Of a stretch of 37,507 bases of DNA, positions 24,825 through 32,659 are shown piece after piece. The stretch's first letter is position 1, and every line of letters begins with the position of its first letter. The DNA comes from Trueperaceae bacterium. GTDB taxonomy: Bacteria; Deinococcota; Deinococci; Deinococcales; Trueperaceae. The stretch spans positions 1 to 37,507 of the forward strand of contig REEJ01000160.1 in the NCBI GenBank assembly GCA_007695125.1, in the 5' to 3' direction. Made by a program: the position numbers and the translations under genes. The notes below the pieces were generated by a model. The model searched no databases, was not told the origin of the DNA, and saw only the letters and a program-made list of their open reading frames with translations.

Positions 24825-26692
24825 GCGAGCTCCAAGAGGTCGGGATGGTCGGTGTCGACGCCGCGGCCGGCTGCGAGCAGGCGGGCGTAACGGGAGGTCG
24901 GGTCGGCGGCCAGGCGCGCTCGCGGGCCGTGCTCCGCGACGCAGCCAGCGTCCAGGATCATCACCTCGTCGGCGCGCTCGATCGTCTCCAGGCGGTGGGC
25001 GATGATGATCGCCGTGCGCCCGCGCAGGAGTCGGTCGACGCAGCGCTCGAGGTGCCGCTCGGTGGCGGGGTCGAGACGCGACGAGGGCTCGTCGAGGATC
25101 ACCAGGCCGGGGTCCTTGAGGAAGACCCGGGCGAACGCGAGCAGCTGCGCCTCGCCGGCAGAGAGGTTGCCGCCGCCGGCCTTCACGAAGGTGTCGAGCC
25201 CGTCGGGGAGGTGCGCCAGCCAGTCGCCCAGGCCGACCTCGTGGAGCACGGCCAGCACGCGTGCGTCGGGCACCCCGCGGTCGAAGAACGTCAGGTTCTC
25301 CCGCACGCTGGCCTGGAACAGCTGCACGTCTTGCGTGACCATGCCGACGCGGGCGCGGAGCTCGGCCAGGTCGACGTCGGTGGTCGCTACGCCGCCGAGT
25401 CGCACGGCGCCCTCATTCGGGTCGTAGAAGCGGAAGAGGAGGCGCGTGAGCGTCGTCTTGCCGCTCCCGGTGCGACCGAGCAGGCCCAGGACGCGCCCCG
25501 GCGCGAGGCGCAGCTCGACGCCGTCCAAGATCGGCGGGGTGTCGGGCGCAGCGTCGGCGTACGAGAAGCGCACGCCCTCGAAGCGCACCTCGAGGGCGCC
25601 GCTCGGGAGCGCCGTGGCGGCTCCCGGGGTGAGCGCACTCTCGGTGCGGAAGAGCTCGTCGACGCGGCCGATGCTGGCACCGGCGCGCTGCAACTGCTGC
25701 ATCTGTTGGGTGATCTGCTCGATGGGCGCCTGCAGCATGATCATGTACTGGAAGACCATGTAGCCCGTGCCGAGCGTGATGGCGCCGATGGTGACGAGGT
25801 GGATCGAGGCGCCGAGGGTGACGAGGCTGCCGAGCACGAAGAGCCCGTAGCTCGAGAGCCACACCACCGAGCGCAGCATCCAGGCGCGGCGCGTGTCGAA
25901 GAAGAAGGTGCGCACCGGCGTGAGGAAGCGGTGCAGCGCGTGCGGACCGCCGCCGTTCGCGCGGACGTCCTCGATGCCGGCGAGCCGCTCCTCGATGAAG
26001 CCGAACACCTTGGCGTTGGCCTCGCGCTCGAGCGTGGTGGCGGGGACGGCGACCTCGCGCGTGCGCGCCAGCACGGCCAGTTCGAGCAGCGTGAACAGCG
26101 TCAACGCCGCCCCGATCCACAGGTTCTCGATCCACAACACCGTGAGGATGCCGACGAGCAGGAGCATCCCGCCCAGCACCCGGACGGAGAACTGCGCGAA
26201 GAAGTCCGACAGCGCCGTGACGTCGCCGTCGATCCGCTCGATCATCTCGCCGGCGGTGCGCGTCTTGTGGAAGCCGAGGTCGAGCCCCAGGCAGTGCCGT
26301 GCGAGGTCACCGCGCAACGCGTTCGTGGCGGTCCAACCCACAGCCGCGCCGGCGTAGGTCGCACCGGCGCCGAGCAGCTGCGTGAGGAGCGCCACGACCA
26401 AGAACAGCAGCGCCAGGCCCGCCAGGCCCCCAGGCGCCCACCACACCGGGTCGGCGACCATGGTGGCGTCGATGCCCGCACCGCCGGCTGCGCTGGCGCT
26501 GGCAGCGTCGATGAAGCGCCGTAGGATCTGCGGCACCAGCAGCTGCAGGCCGATGCTGCCGAGCAAGAGCAGGGCCAGCGCGAGCGCGGCACGCCACTGC
26601 GGGCGCAGGTAGCGGCCGAGCATGCGCCCGTAGCGTTGGAAGGTGGGCGCGCGCGGGGCGGCGGGGGTCGGGCGGACGGCGGTGGTGGTCAT
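24821..26692 (-). CDS. ABC exporter half-transporter, subunit 1 (degenerate signature)
   Basis: This 623-residue exporter subunit has six transmembrane segments (residues about 30-330) and an ATPase domain with Walker A GRTGSGKTTL. Walker B VILDEPSSRLD carries the catalytic Glu535, and the switch His is in IIIAHRLETIE. Its signature is LSAGEAQ instead of LSGGQ. The altered signature pairs in the heterodimer with the partner's altered Walker B, giving one degenerate and one catalytic ATP site. An N-terminal Pro/Ala-rich tail precedes helix 1. It is the first structural gene after a promoter, a 40-codon leader ORF and an intrinsic terminator, so attenuation control is likely. Confidence 0.93.
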   Translation of the reverse strand: MTTTAVRPTPAAPRAPTFQRYGRMLGRYLRPQWRAALALALLLLGSIGLQLLVPQILRRFIDAASASAAGGAGIDATMVADPVWWAPGGLAGLALLFLVVALLTQLLGAGATYAGAAVGWTATNALRGDLARHCLGLDLGFHKTRTAGEMIERIDGDVTALSDFFAQFSVRVLGGMLLLVGILTVLWIENLWIGAALTLFTLLELAVLARTREVAVPATTLEREANAKVFGFIEERLAGIEDVRANGGGPHALHRFLTPVRTFFFDTRRAWMLRSVVWLSSYGLFVLGSLVTLGASIHLVTIGAITLGTGYMVFQYMIMLQAPIEQITQQMQQLQRAGASIGRVDELFRTESALTPGAATALPSGALEVRFEGVRFSYADAAPDTPPILDGVELRLAPGRVLGLLGRTGSGKTTLTRLLFRFYDPNEGAVRLGGVATTDVDLAELRARVGMVTQDVQLFQASVRENLTFFDRGVPDARVLAVLHEVGLGDWLAHLPDGLDTFVKAGGGNLSAGEAQLLAFARVFLKDPGLVILDEPSSRLDPATERHLERCVDRLLRGRTAIIIAHRLETIERADEVMILDAGCVAEHGPRARLAADPTSRYARLLAAGRGVDTDHPDLLELA

Positions 26693-26781
26693 GGCTTTCC
26701 CTCAGGAGACGGCGTCGGAGCTGCGGGTGGTGTGGCTTCGGTGTCGCCCGCGGGTCGCGGTCTCCAGGGGGACCAAAGAAA

Positions 26782-26813
26782 CGACCGTGGGCTTCTGGGA
26801 GGGCCCACGGTCG
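26782..26813 (-). terminator. intrinsic terminator/attenuator upstream of ABC exporter
   Basis: CGACCGTGGGC and GCCCACGGTCG (26782-26792, 26803-26813) form a perfect 11-pair stem with a 10-base loop. On the minus strand the stem is followed at once by TTTCTTTGG (26781-26773), so it terminates in the direction of the ABC genes, 89 bases before their start. Its place between promoter and gene makes it an attenuator candidate. Confidence 0.8.
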
Positions 26814-26840
26814 AGGTTCGTCGCGTGTATGCGTTGCCGG

Positions 26841-26963
26841 TCAGTCGGCAGACCTCTCCCTGGGCACCGGGGCGCGGGGCCCGGCCGCGTTCATCACGGC
26901 GGGGCGGAACCGTCCGGCGAGGCCGGTACGGAGCGCGAGGGTGCGTGGGGACAGGTCGATCAT
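26841..26963 (-). CDS. putative 40-aa leader peptide of the ABC exporter operon
   Basis: An ATG at 26963 lies 9 bases after a TACTAT -10 box, so translation would start at or near the 5' end of the mRNA. The frame encodes MIDLSPRTLALRTGLAGRFR and continues to a TGA at 26841, giving 40 residues, rich in Arg and Pro. The stop codon sits in the loop of a small hairpin, TGCCG/CGGCA (26835-26839, 26846-26850). The intrinsic terminator follows 28 bases later. It resembles the leader ORFs that control heterodimeric drug exporters such as BmrCD by ribosome-mediated attenuation. Translation is inferred; no family similarity is expected. Confidence 0.5.
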   Translation of the reverse strand: MIDLSPRTLALRTGLAGRFRPAVMNAAGPRAPVPRERSAD

Positions 26964-26972
26964 GACGAGCGA

Positions 26973-27001
26973 ATAGTAGCGGGGAATACAGTGCATGTCA
27001 A
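26973..27001 (-). promoter_or_regulatory. strong promoter of ABC exporter operon (TTGACA-17-TACTAT)
   Basis: On the minus strand a perfect TTGACA (27001-26996) and TACTAT (26978-26973) are separated by exactly 17 bases, in an AT-richer patch. It is one of the two best promoters in the window. Transcription would begin within a few bases of the leader ATG at 26963. Confidence 0.85.
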
Positions 27002-27064
27002 GAGGCGTGCGGGGCGAATCGATCGCGCCACCACTGGCGTCGCCGCGAGCTGCCCCCGACGAGG

Positions 27065-28150
27065 TCACGGACACAGCTCCGGCAGCCCCAACCAGCCCAC
27101 GTGGTCGCCGCGGGCGCAGCGCTGCGCCTCGGTCGCCGCCACGATCCGCCAGTGGCCGCCGTCCATGCGCTCCAGCACGACCACGTCGCGCAACGCCGCC
27201 ACCGAGTCGTCGAGCAGGCCGCCGACGGTCAGGCTGACGACGCTGTACGGCGCGAACTCGACCTGGGTGTCGCGGCGTTCGACGTCGACCACCGCGCTCT
27301 CGGGCATGGTCGGCAACCACTCGAGCGCCACGCGCAGCGGATCGAACGCCCACGCTGCGTCGGCGTCCGCCGCTTCCGCCACGCGCTCCGCGAGACGCTC
27401 CAGCTCGGGCTCGGGCCACGTCCGACCGGCCGCGCTCGGTCGCGACGGCAGCACCGGACTGAGCCACAGCGAGCCACCCGCACTGTGCAGGCGCAGGTGC
27501 TCGCCGTCGAGCGCGTACGTGAGGGCGCCCTCGAGCGTCTGCAGCACGGCTTGCTCCTGCCGCATGAGGTCGTCGGGGCACATCATCAGCGTGCTGACGA
27601 TCCGACCGATCACGATCTGCTGACCGACGCCCGTGGCGAGCGGTGCCGACAGCTGGTTGCATCCGGCGGTCCCCAGCATGCGGCCCGAGACGAGGTCGAA
27701 GCGCAGCGCCGGATCGCGCTCGCGGCCGAACTCGAGCCGTTCGTTCGCCACGGCGGCGGCGTGGATGCGCCACTGCACGTCACCGAGCGGCACGTCTTCG
27801 AGCACGGCGGCCACGCGCAACGCTCCGGCTGCGGCAGCGCCGTCCGCGAGCACGCGGTAGGCGTGCCCATCGATCGGCTCGAAGCCCTCGATGGCGCCCT
27901 CCCAGGCGCGCCAGTCGGTCGAACCGAGCGGCCTGACCAGGGGACAGGTCGTGCTCGGTGCGCCCTCGCAGGCGACGGGCAGGGGGGCGATGTCGATCAA
28001 CGTCCAGCGCTCGACGCCCTGCGCCACGGCGACCTGGAGCGCTGCCGCCGTCAGTGCCGCCACGACGACGGCGACGACCGACCGAAGCGGGGCCCACGGC
28101 AGCCCGCGCGACATACCGATCACGCGCGTCTGGTGGTGAATACCGTGCAT
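27065..28150 (-). CDS. secreted DUF4377-META (HslJ-like) domain protein
   Basis: This 361-residue exported protein has a signal peptide covering about residues 13-38 (LRSVVAVVVAALTAAALQVA, cleaved near VAQ-G). A DUF4377-like segment follows (residues about 40-115; C-x-G...C, W-to-IEGFEPIDGHAYRVL). An HslJ-type META domain spans about residues 150-235, with the hallmarks GTAGCNQLSAP, IVSTLMMCPD and the QEQAVLQTLEGALTYALDGE helix. The C-terminal 120 residues are unassigned. E. coli HslJ is linked to heat and novobiocin resistance, but the function of META is unclear. AGGGAGG lies 5 bases before the ATG at 28150 and decides the start. It follows the isomerase gene by 20 bases, so they form an operon. 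Confidence 0.82.
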   Translation of the reverse strand: MHGIHHQTRVIGMSRGLPWAPLRSVVAVVVAALTAAALQVAVAQGVERWTLIDIAPLPVACEGAPSTTCPLVRPLGSTDWRAWEGAIEGFEPIDGHAYRVLADGAAAAGALRVAAVLEDVPLGDVQWRIHAAAVANERLEFGRERDPALRFDLVSGRMLGTAGCNQLSAPLATGVGQQIVIGRIVSTLMMCPDDLMRQEQAVLQTLEGALTYALDGEHLRLHSAGGSLWLSPVLPSRPSAAGRTWPEPELERLAERVAEAADADAAWAFDPLRVALEWLPTMPESAVVDVERRDTQVEFAPYSVVSLTVGGLLDDSVAALRDVVVLERMDGGHWRIVAATEAQRCARGDHVGWLGLPELCP

Positions 28151-28170
28151 CTCGACCTCCCTGGGAGCGC

Positions 28171-29190
28171 TCACGTCGCCGCGATCGACGCCGGCTCGAA
28201 GCACAGCACGGCGTCGCCGTCGGAACCGGGCTCGGGGTGCAGCGTCACCGGCCCGAGCGAGGCCGGGAGCACGCACGACGAGGCCCGCTCGATGCGCTCC
28301 TCGCCATCATCGAACTCGATCGTGAGAGGACCGGCGAGGTTCGTGAAGGTCACGAACCCCCCCTCGCCCAGGTGCGCTCTCACCGACGAACGGAGCGTCC
28401 AGCGTTCGAGCACGTAGCGCTCGTTGCGGCACCCCTCGACGCGGCGATGCGTGTCGCCGTCGTGGACCAGCACGCCGGCCGAGGGACGCGGCTGGGCGTC
28501 GCTCGTGAGCAGCGCGATGGTGGCGTCGACGTTGGCCTCCCACGTCGCGCGCGTCAACGCTCGACCGAACACGTCGGTCGCAACTGCGCTCTCCGCCAGG
28601 TCGCTCGTCTGCTGGACCTCGAGGATCAGCGTGTCGGGTCCGAAGGTGTGCAGGACGCCAGCGGGAACGTCGACCGTGTCGCCCGCACGGAGGGGATGCC
28701 GGAGCATCACGTCGTCGTAGGCGCACGCGAGCAGCGCCGAGCGCAGCGACGCGGGCGAGACGTCCGGCCGCACACCGACGAGCGCGCTGGCCCCTGGGGC
28801 GGCCCACAGCACGTGCCAGGCTTCGTCCTTGCCGTTGGGCTCGCCGTAGCGGCTCGCAGCCGTGGCGTCGTCGGGATGCACGTGGACGGGCAGCACGTGC
28901 GTGGCGTCGAGGAGCTTCACCAACAGCGGCAGGTGCGGCCCGCGCCAGCCCAGGCGTACGAGGGTGTCGGGGTGCGCCTGCACGAGCGCACCGAGCGGTC
29001 GGCCCCGGTACGGACCGTTGACGACCAGGGCGGGCTCGCTCGGGTGGTCGCTGACCTCCCACGTCTCGGCCACCACGCCGTCCTGAACACCGGCCTTGCC
29101 GAGCCGCTCGACGATGGCGCGAGCGCCGAAGGCGTAGCGCCGCACGCCGTAGGTGAGCAGCAAGGGGTACGCGATGAAGTCGTCTGTCAT
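28171..29190 (-). CDS. class I mannose-6-phosphate isomerase-like protein
   Basis: This 339-residue cupin-fold protein carries the metal site of type I phosphomannose isomerase, which interconverts mannose-6-phosphate and fructose-6-phosphate. Zn ligands are visible in LPVHVHPDD, in the E-x-W segment GKDEAWHVL, and in VPAGVLHTFG. The N-terminus (FGARAIVERLG and ETWEVSDHP) and the LLVKLLDA strand match the class. The C-terminal lobe is a second cupin. The ATG at 29190 begins the family similarity; the frame is open far upstream across the divergent thiP start and is disregarded there. GGAGG lies about 12 bases upstream. The DUF4377-META gene follows. Activity on mannose is probable but not certain. 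Confidence 0.85.
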   Translation of the reverse strand: MTDDFIAYPLLLTYGVRRYAFGARAIVERLGKAGVQDGVVAETWEVSDHPSEPALVVNGPYRGRPLGALVQAHPDTLVRLGWRGPHLPLLVKLLDATHVLPVHVHPDDATAASRYGEPNGKDEAWHVLWAAPGASALVGVRPDVSPASLRSALLACAYDDVMLRHPLRAGDTVDVPAGVLHTFGPDTLILEVQQTSDLAESAVATDVFGRALTRATWEANVDATIALLTSDAQPRPSAGVLVHDGDTHRRVEGCRNERYVLERWTLRSSVRAHLGEGGFVTFTNLAGPLTIEFDDGEERIERASSCVLPASLGPVTLHPEPGSDGDAVLCFEPASIAAT

Positions 29191-29285
29191 GTCGAGCGCG
29201 GCCTCCAAGCAGCGTGAACCACGCGCGCTGGCACGAATCGCACCGTCACGCATGGTCGCACGCTCGCGCGCTGCCGTGCCACACC

Positions 29286-29291
29286 TACACT
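29286..29291 (+). promoter_or_regulatory. -10 box (TACACT) of thiP
   Basis: TACACT lies 8 bases before the ATG at 29300; the box recurs exactly before thiQ (31561). The intervening G-run could also act as a weak ribosome-binding site. There is no riboswitch between 29190 and 29300. Confidence 0.5.
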
Positions 29292-29299
29292 GGGGGGCG

Positions 29300-30901
29300 A
29301 TGCCGCCCTCTCCCCTGGCCCGCCTCGCCGGCGCCGGCGCCCTCGTGGCGCTGGCGCTCGGCATCGGCGTGCCGTGGTGGGCCTTGCTGAGCGAGGCGAC
29401 CGACCCGCAGGGCTGGCGGGTCCTGCTCGAGCCGCGGGTGTGGGAGCGGCTCGGCTGGACGCTGTGGCAGGCCACGGCGTCGACGCTGCTGGCGCTCGCG
29501 CTGGGCTTGCCGGCGGCGCTCGCGTTCGGCTTGGCTCGCGTACCGGGCGCTCGCTGGTGGCGCGCGGCGTTCACGGTGCCGTTCGTGATGCCGAGCGTCG
29601 TCGCCGGCCTGGCCGTGCTGGCGTGGTTCGGACCGCGCGGGCTCTCCGGCTTGGACCTGCGCGACAGCCTGGCGATCGTGCTGATCGCGCACGCGGTCTA
29701 CAACGTCGGCGTGGTGGTGCGCGTGGTGGGCGGGGCGCTGGAGGCGCTGGCGCCGCGCCTGCACGAGGCAGCCGCCGTCCTGGGCTCGCCGCCGTGGCGC
29801 CGGACGTTGCGCGTGACGTTGCCGCTCGCCGCGCCGGCGGCGCTGTCCGCGGCCACGCTGGTGTTCCTCTTCTGCTTCACCAGCTTCGGGGTGATCCTGG
29901 TGCTGGCGCCGTCGCCGGCGTTCGCGACGCTCGAGGTCGAGATCTACCGGGCCGTGGCACGGCGCGCCGACGTCACCGAGGCGGCGGCGCTGGCGACCCT
30001 GCAGTTGCTCGTGGTGATGGCGGCGACCGTGCTCTACACCCGGGCGCAGCAACGCCTCGCGGCGCGGCTGCCGCGTGCGGCCACGCCGGCTCCGCCGGCG
30101 CGCACGCCGCTCGGGCGCCTCGCCGTGCTGGCCGCGCTCTCGTTGGCAGCCGCCGTCACGCTGCTGCCTCCCGCTGCCCTGCTGCTCCAGGCGCTGTGGC
30201 CCGCCGGTTCGAGCGCGCCCGACCTGTCGGCCTTCGTCCGCTTGGCGCGACCGAGCGAGGTGATCGGCCTCACCGACCTGCGCACCGCACTCGTGAACTC
30301 GCTGTGGGTGGCGGCGGCCGCCACGGGGATCGCGCTGACGTTCGGGGCGGCGGCGGCGTACGGCATCGCCCGGGCCGGCATGCGTTGGCTCGACGCCCTC
30401 ACCCTGCTCCCGCTCGCGACCTCCGCGGTGACGCTGGGGCTCGGTGTGCTCCTCGCCTACCCGTCGCTGGCGGCGGCCCCGCTCGCGCTCCCGCTGGCGC
30501 ACGCGCTGCTCGCCTCGCCGTTCGTCGTGCGCTCGCTGGTGCCGGCCTGGCGCGCCCTGGAGGCCGGCCAAGCGCAGGCGGCGGCCTCGCTCGGTGCGTC
30601 GCCGTGGCGGACGCTGCGGCGCGTGGAACTGCCACAGCTCGCGCCGGCGCTCCTCACCGCGACAGGCTTCGCGGCGGCGGTGTCGCTGGGCGAGTTCGGT
30701 GCCGCGCTGATCCTGCGTCGCCCCGAGACGGCGACGCTCCCGGTGGCCCTGTTCGAGCGCCTCGGGCGCCCGGGCGTTGCGCGCTTCGAGGAGGCGCTCG
30801 CGATCGCGGCCCTGCTGCTCGTGTTGACGGGGCTGGTGGTGCTGCTGGGTGAAGTGCTCGCACGGCGACGGCGCGGGTCGGGCGGTGGGGTCGAGTTCTA
30901 A
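29300..30901 (+). CDS. thiP: thiamine-type ABC transporter permease (duplicated BPD domain)
   Basis: This 533-residue membrane permease has two fused binding-protein-dependent transport domains (about 12 helices), like ThiP and the FbpB iron permeases. Each half shows the EAA loop that docks the ATPase: EAAAVLGSPPWRRTLRVTLP (near residue 155) and AQAAASLGASPWRTLRRVEL (near residue 430). Thiamine is preferred as substrate because a thiB gene, a ThiQ-like ATPase and thiamine pyrophosphokinase lie in the same window. Iron(III) cannot be ruled out from the permease alone. The ATG at 29300 follows a TACACT box. Its stop overlaps the convergent GreA-like gene by 4 bases. Confidence 0.87.
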   Translation: MPPSPLARLAGAGALVALALGIGVPWWALLSEATDPQGWRVLLEPRVWERLGWTLWQATASTLLALALGLPAALAFGLARVPGARWWRAAFTVPFVMPSVVAGLAVLAWFGPRGLSGLDLRDSLAIVLIAHAVYNVGVVVRVVGGALEALAPRLHEAAAVLGSPPWRRTLRVTLPLAAPAALSAATLVFLFCFTSFGVILVLAPSPAFATLEVEIYRAVARRADVTEAAALATLQLLVVMAATVLYTRAQQRLAARLPRAATPAPPARTPLGRLAVLAALSLAAAVTLLPPAALLLQALWPAGSSAPDLSAFVRLARPSEVIGLTDLRTALVNSLWVAAAATGIALTFGAAAAYGIARAGMRWLDALTLLPLATSAVTLGLGVLLAYPSLAAAPLALPLAHALLASPFVVRSLVPAWRALEAGQAQAAASLGASPWRTLRRVELPQLAPALLTATGFAAAVSLGEFGAALILRRPETATLPVALFERLGRPGVARFEEALAIAALLLVLTGLVVLLGEVLARRRRGSGGGVEF

Positions 30902-31425
30902 GCCGGCGGCGCCGCCTGCGGCGCTGCATCGTCTTCGGGGAAGCGCACGGCTGTCACGGTGAGCTCGGTACCGAGCGCCTGAACGGTGTCGCCCACGTGC
31001 AGGCCGAGCAAGGCCGCCGCCATCGGTGCGGTGAAGGCGATCAGACCCTGCGCCGGATCCGACTCGTCGACGCCGACGATGCGCACGCGCAGCGCCCGAC
31101 CGTCGTCGCGCCGGACGTGCACCTCGGAGCCGACGACCACCTCGTCGTCGGGCTCGCTGGGCGCCGGCGCCAGACGCGCGCTCGCGATGCGCGCCTCGAG
31201 CGCCTCGGAACGCTCGTCGGCGACGAGCAGGGCGCGCGCCCGGTCGCCCGCGCTGCCCTCTGCCTCGATGCGGCGGCGTTCCGCCTCGAGCTCCGCGCGT
31301 TCGGCGTGCAGTGCACGCAACCCAGACGTCGTGACGAGGTTCGCTGCACCCTGGGGGAGCGGCGCCCGTGCGGGCACGACCACGCGTTCATCCGAAGCAT
31401 CTTCCTTGACGAACGCTCGGCTCAT
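30898..31425 (-). CDS. GreA/GreB-family transcription factor-like protein, catalytic tip altered
   Basis: This 175-residue RNA-polymerase secondary-channel protein is of the 'MSRAFVKED' type. An N-terminal extension is followed by a short coiled coil (residues about 37-85, LRALHAERAELEAERRRIEA) and a C-terminal FKBP-like Gre domain (VVVGSEVHVRRDDGRALRV and ELTVTAV). True GreA has G-D-L-x-E-N at the coiled-coil tip. Here the segment is SAGDRARALL: the Asp is kept but the second acidic residue is Arg. Transcript-cleavage activity is therefore doubtful, and it may be an inhibitor like Thermus Gfh1. AGAGGGTG precedes the ATG at 31425. A hairpin lies in its leader. Confidence 0.85.
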   Translation of the reverse strand: MSRAFVKEDASDERVVVPARAPLPQGAANLVTTSGLRALHAERAELEAERRRIEAEGSAGDRARALLVADERSEALEARIASARLAPAPSEPDDEVVVGSEVHVRRDDGRALRVRIVGVDESDPAQGLIAFTAPMAAALLGLHVGDTVQALGTELTVTAVRFPEDDAAPQAAPPA

Positions 31426-31456
31426 GGCACCCTCTTCCCTCGCGGTCTCGTCGCTC

Positions 31457-31484
31457 AGCGAGGCCGATCCGACCGGCCCTCGCT
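31457..31484 (-). repeat. hairpin in the leader of the GreA-like gene
   Basis: AGCGAGGCCG (31457-31466) pairs with CGGCCCTCGCT (31474-31484), 10 pairs with one bulged base and a 7-base loop. It lies 32-59 bases upstream of the ATG at 31425. A TACCCT -10-like box lies just upstream. Role unknown. Confidence 0.45.
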
Positions 31485-31560
31485 CAGGGTAGCAAGCCGC
31501 CCGGTCGCGGCAGGTCGCTGCGCGCCGCGCGTCACACGGAGGTCGACCGCGTGGCGCCGG

Positions 31561-31566
31561 TACACT
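31561..31566 (+). promoter_or_regulatory. -10 box (TACACT) of thiQ-tpk operon
   Basis: GGTACACTGG with TACACT 7 bases before the ATG at 31574. The box is identical to that of thiP, which could coordinate the two units. Confidence 0.5.
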
Positions 31567-31573
31567 GGAGCTG

Positions 31574-32659
31574 ATGCGACACCCCGAGGCGAACGCCTCC
31601 GACGCGCCGCCAGCGCTGCAGGTCGACTCGTTGACACGGCGCTATGGCGCTCTGACGGTGTTACACGATGTCGGTATGGCCGTCGCCGCCGGCACCGTGA
31701 CGGCCGTCCTCGGCCCCAGCGGGAGCGGCAAGAGCACCCTGCTCCGGCTGGTCGCGGGGCTCGAACCCCGCGACGCCGGGCGCGTCCGTGTGGCGGGCCG
31801 AGACGTCACGGCGCTCCCTGCCCACCGCCGCGGCGTGGGGCTGGTGTTCCAGGACCACGCGCTGTTCCCACACCTCGACGTGCGCGCCAACGTGGCGTTC
31901 GGACTCGTCGAGGCCGGTTGGTCGCAATCGCAGATCGTCGCTCGTGTCGACGCGCTGCTCGACGACCTCGGCCTGGCGGCGCTCGGCGAGCGGCGCGTCG
32001 ACGCGTTGTCGGGCGGCGAGCGGCAGCGCGTCGCCCTCGCCCGCGCACTCGCACCGCGCCCGCACGTCCTCCTGCTCGACGAGCCGCTCGCCAGCCTCGA
32101 CCGCGCGCTGCGCGAACGCCTGGCGGACGACCTGGCCGAACGGCTGCGCCAAGCGGACCTCGCGAGCGTGCTGGTGACGCACGACCTCGACGAGGCCGGG
32201 ACGGTCGCCGACGATCTGGTGTTGCTCGACGGCGGCGTGGTCAAACAGCGAGGCAGCGTCGCAGCGATCGTCGACGCACCGGCCGACGCCTGGGTCGCAC
32301 GCTTCCTCGGCCACCCGAACGTGTTCGAGGGCGCCGAGCGGACGCGCCTGCCGCGCCCCGGCAGCGGCCCGTTGTGGCTGCGCGACGAACTCATCACCTT
32401 GGTCGCCGCCGACGCCGTGGCCGGGCCCAGCGGTCCCGACGCCGAGATCACCCGCCTCAGGCACCAACGCGGTGGCATGCGCCTCGACCTTTGGGTCGCT
32501 GCGTGGGGCGTCCGCGTCGTGTGGCGCGGCGCCGTCCGCGACCTGCCGGTCCAGGCGGGCCCTGGCGACCGCGTCCGCCTGGCCGTGCCGGAGCGCGCCT
32601 GGCGCGACCTTCCGGCGGCGCTGCGACCCACCGCGCACGCGCCTGAGGTGGCCGCGTGA
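31574..32659 (+). CDS. thiQ: thiamine-type ABC transporter ATP-binding protein
   Basis: This 361-residue import ATPase has Walker A GPSGSGKSTLLRLVAG (near residue 49), Q-loop LVFQDHALFPHLDVRANVAFG, signature LSGGERQRVALARALA, Walker B VLLLDEPLASLD and switch VTHDLDEA, all intact. A C-terminal extension of about 90 residues (from about 270) looks like a TOBE-type regulatory domain. This makes it longer than E. coli ThiQ (about 230) and closer to FbpC/PotA layout. It is assigned to thiamine because it is directly coupled to thiamine pyrophosphokinase by a 4-base overlap (GTGA) and lies near thiP. Iron or another substrate remains possible. Confidence 0.85.
   Translation: MRHPEANASDAPPALQVDSLTRRYGALTVLHDVGMAVAAGTVTAVLGPSGSGKSTLLRLVAGLEPRDAGRVRVAGRDVTALPAHRRGVGLVFQDHALFPHLDVRANVAFGLVEAGWSQSQIVARVDALLDDLGLAALGERRVDALSGGERQRVALARALAPRPHVLLLDEPLASLDRALRERLADDLAERLRQADLASVLVTHDLDEAGTVADDLVLLDGGVVKQRGSVAAIVDAPADAWVARFLGHPNVFEGAERTRLPRPGSGPLWLRDELITLVAADAVAGPSGPDAEITRLRHQRGGMRLDLWVAAWGVRVVWRGAVRDLPVQAGPGDRVRLAVPERAWRDLPAALRPTAHAPEVAA

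Noticed and set aside
26841-27773. Long minus-strand ORF (310 codons) over the ABC leader region
   Set aside because: Most of it is a shadow of the DUF4377-META gene in another frame, with Arg-rich, repetitive composition. Only its last 40 codons, starting at ATG 26963 behind a promoter, are considered real.
26979-28150. Similarity between ATGCACTGTATTCCCC (26995-26980) and ATGCACGGTATTCACC (28150-28135), both minus strand
   Set aside because: A 14/16 match. One lies in a promoter spacer, the other at the META gene start after a ribosome-binding site. The contexts differ and it is short; probably chance.
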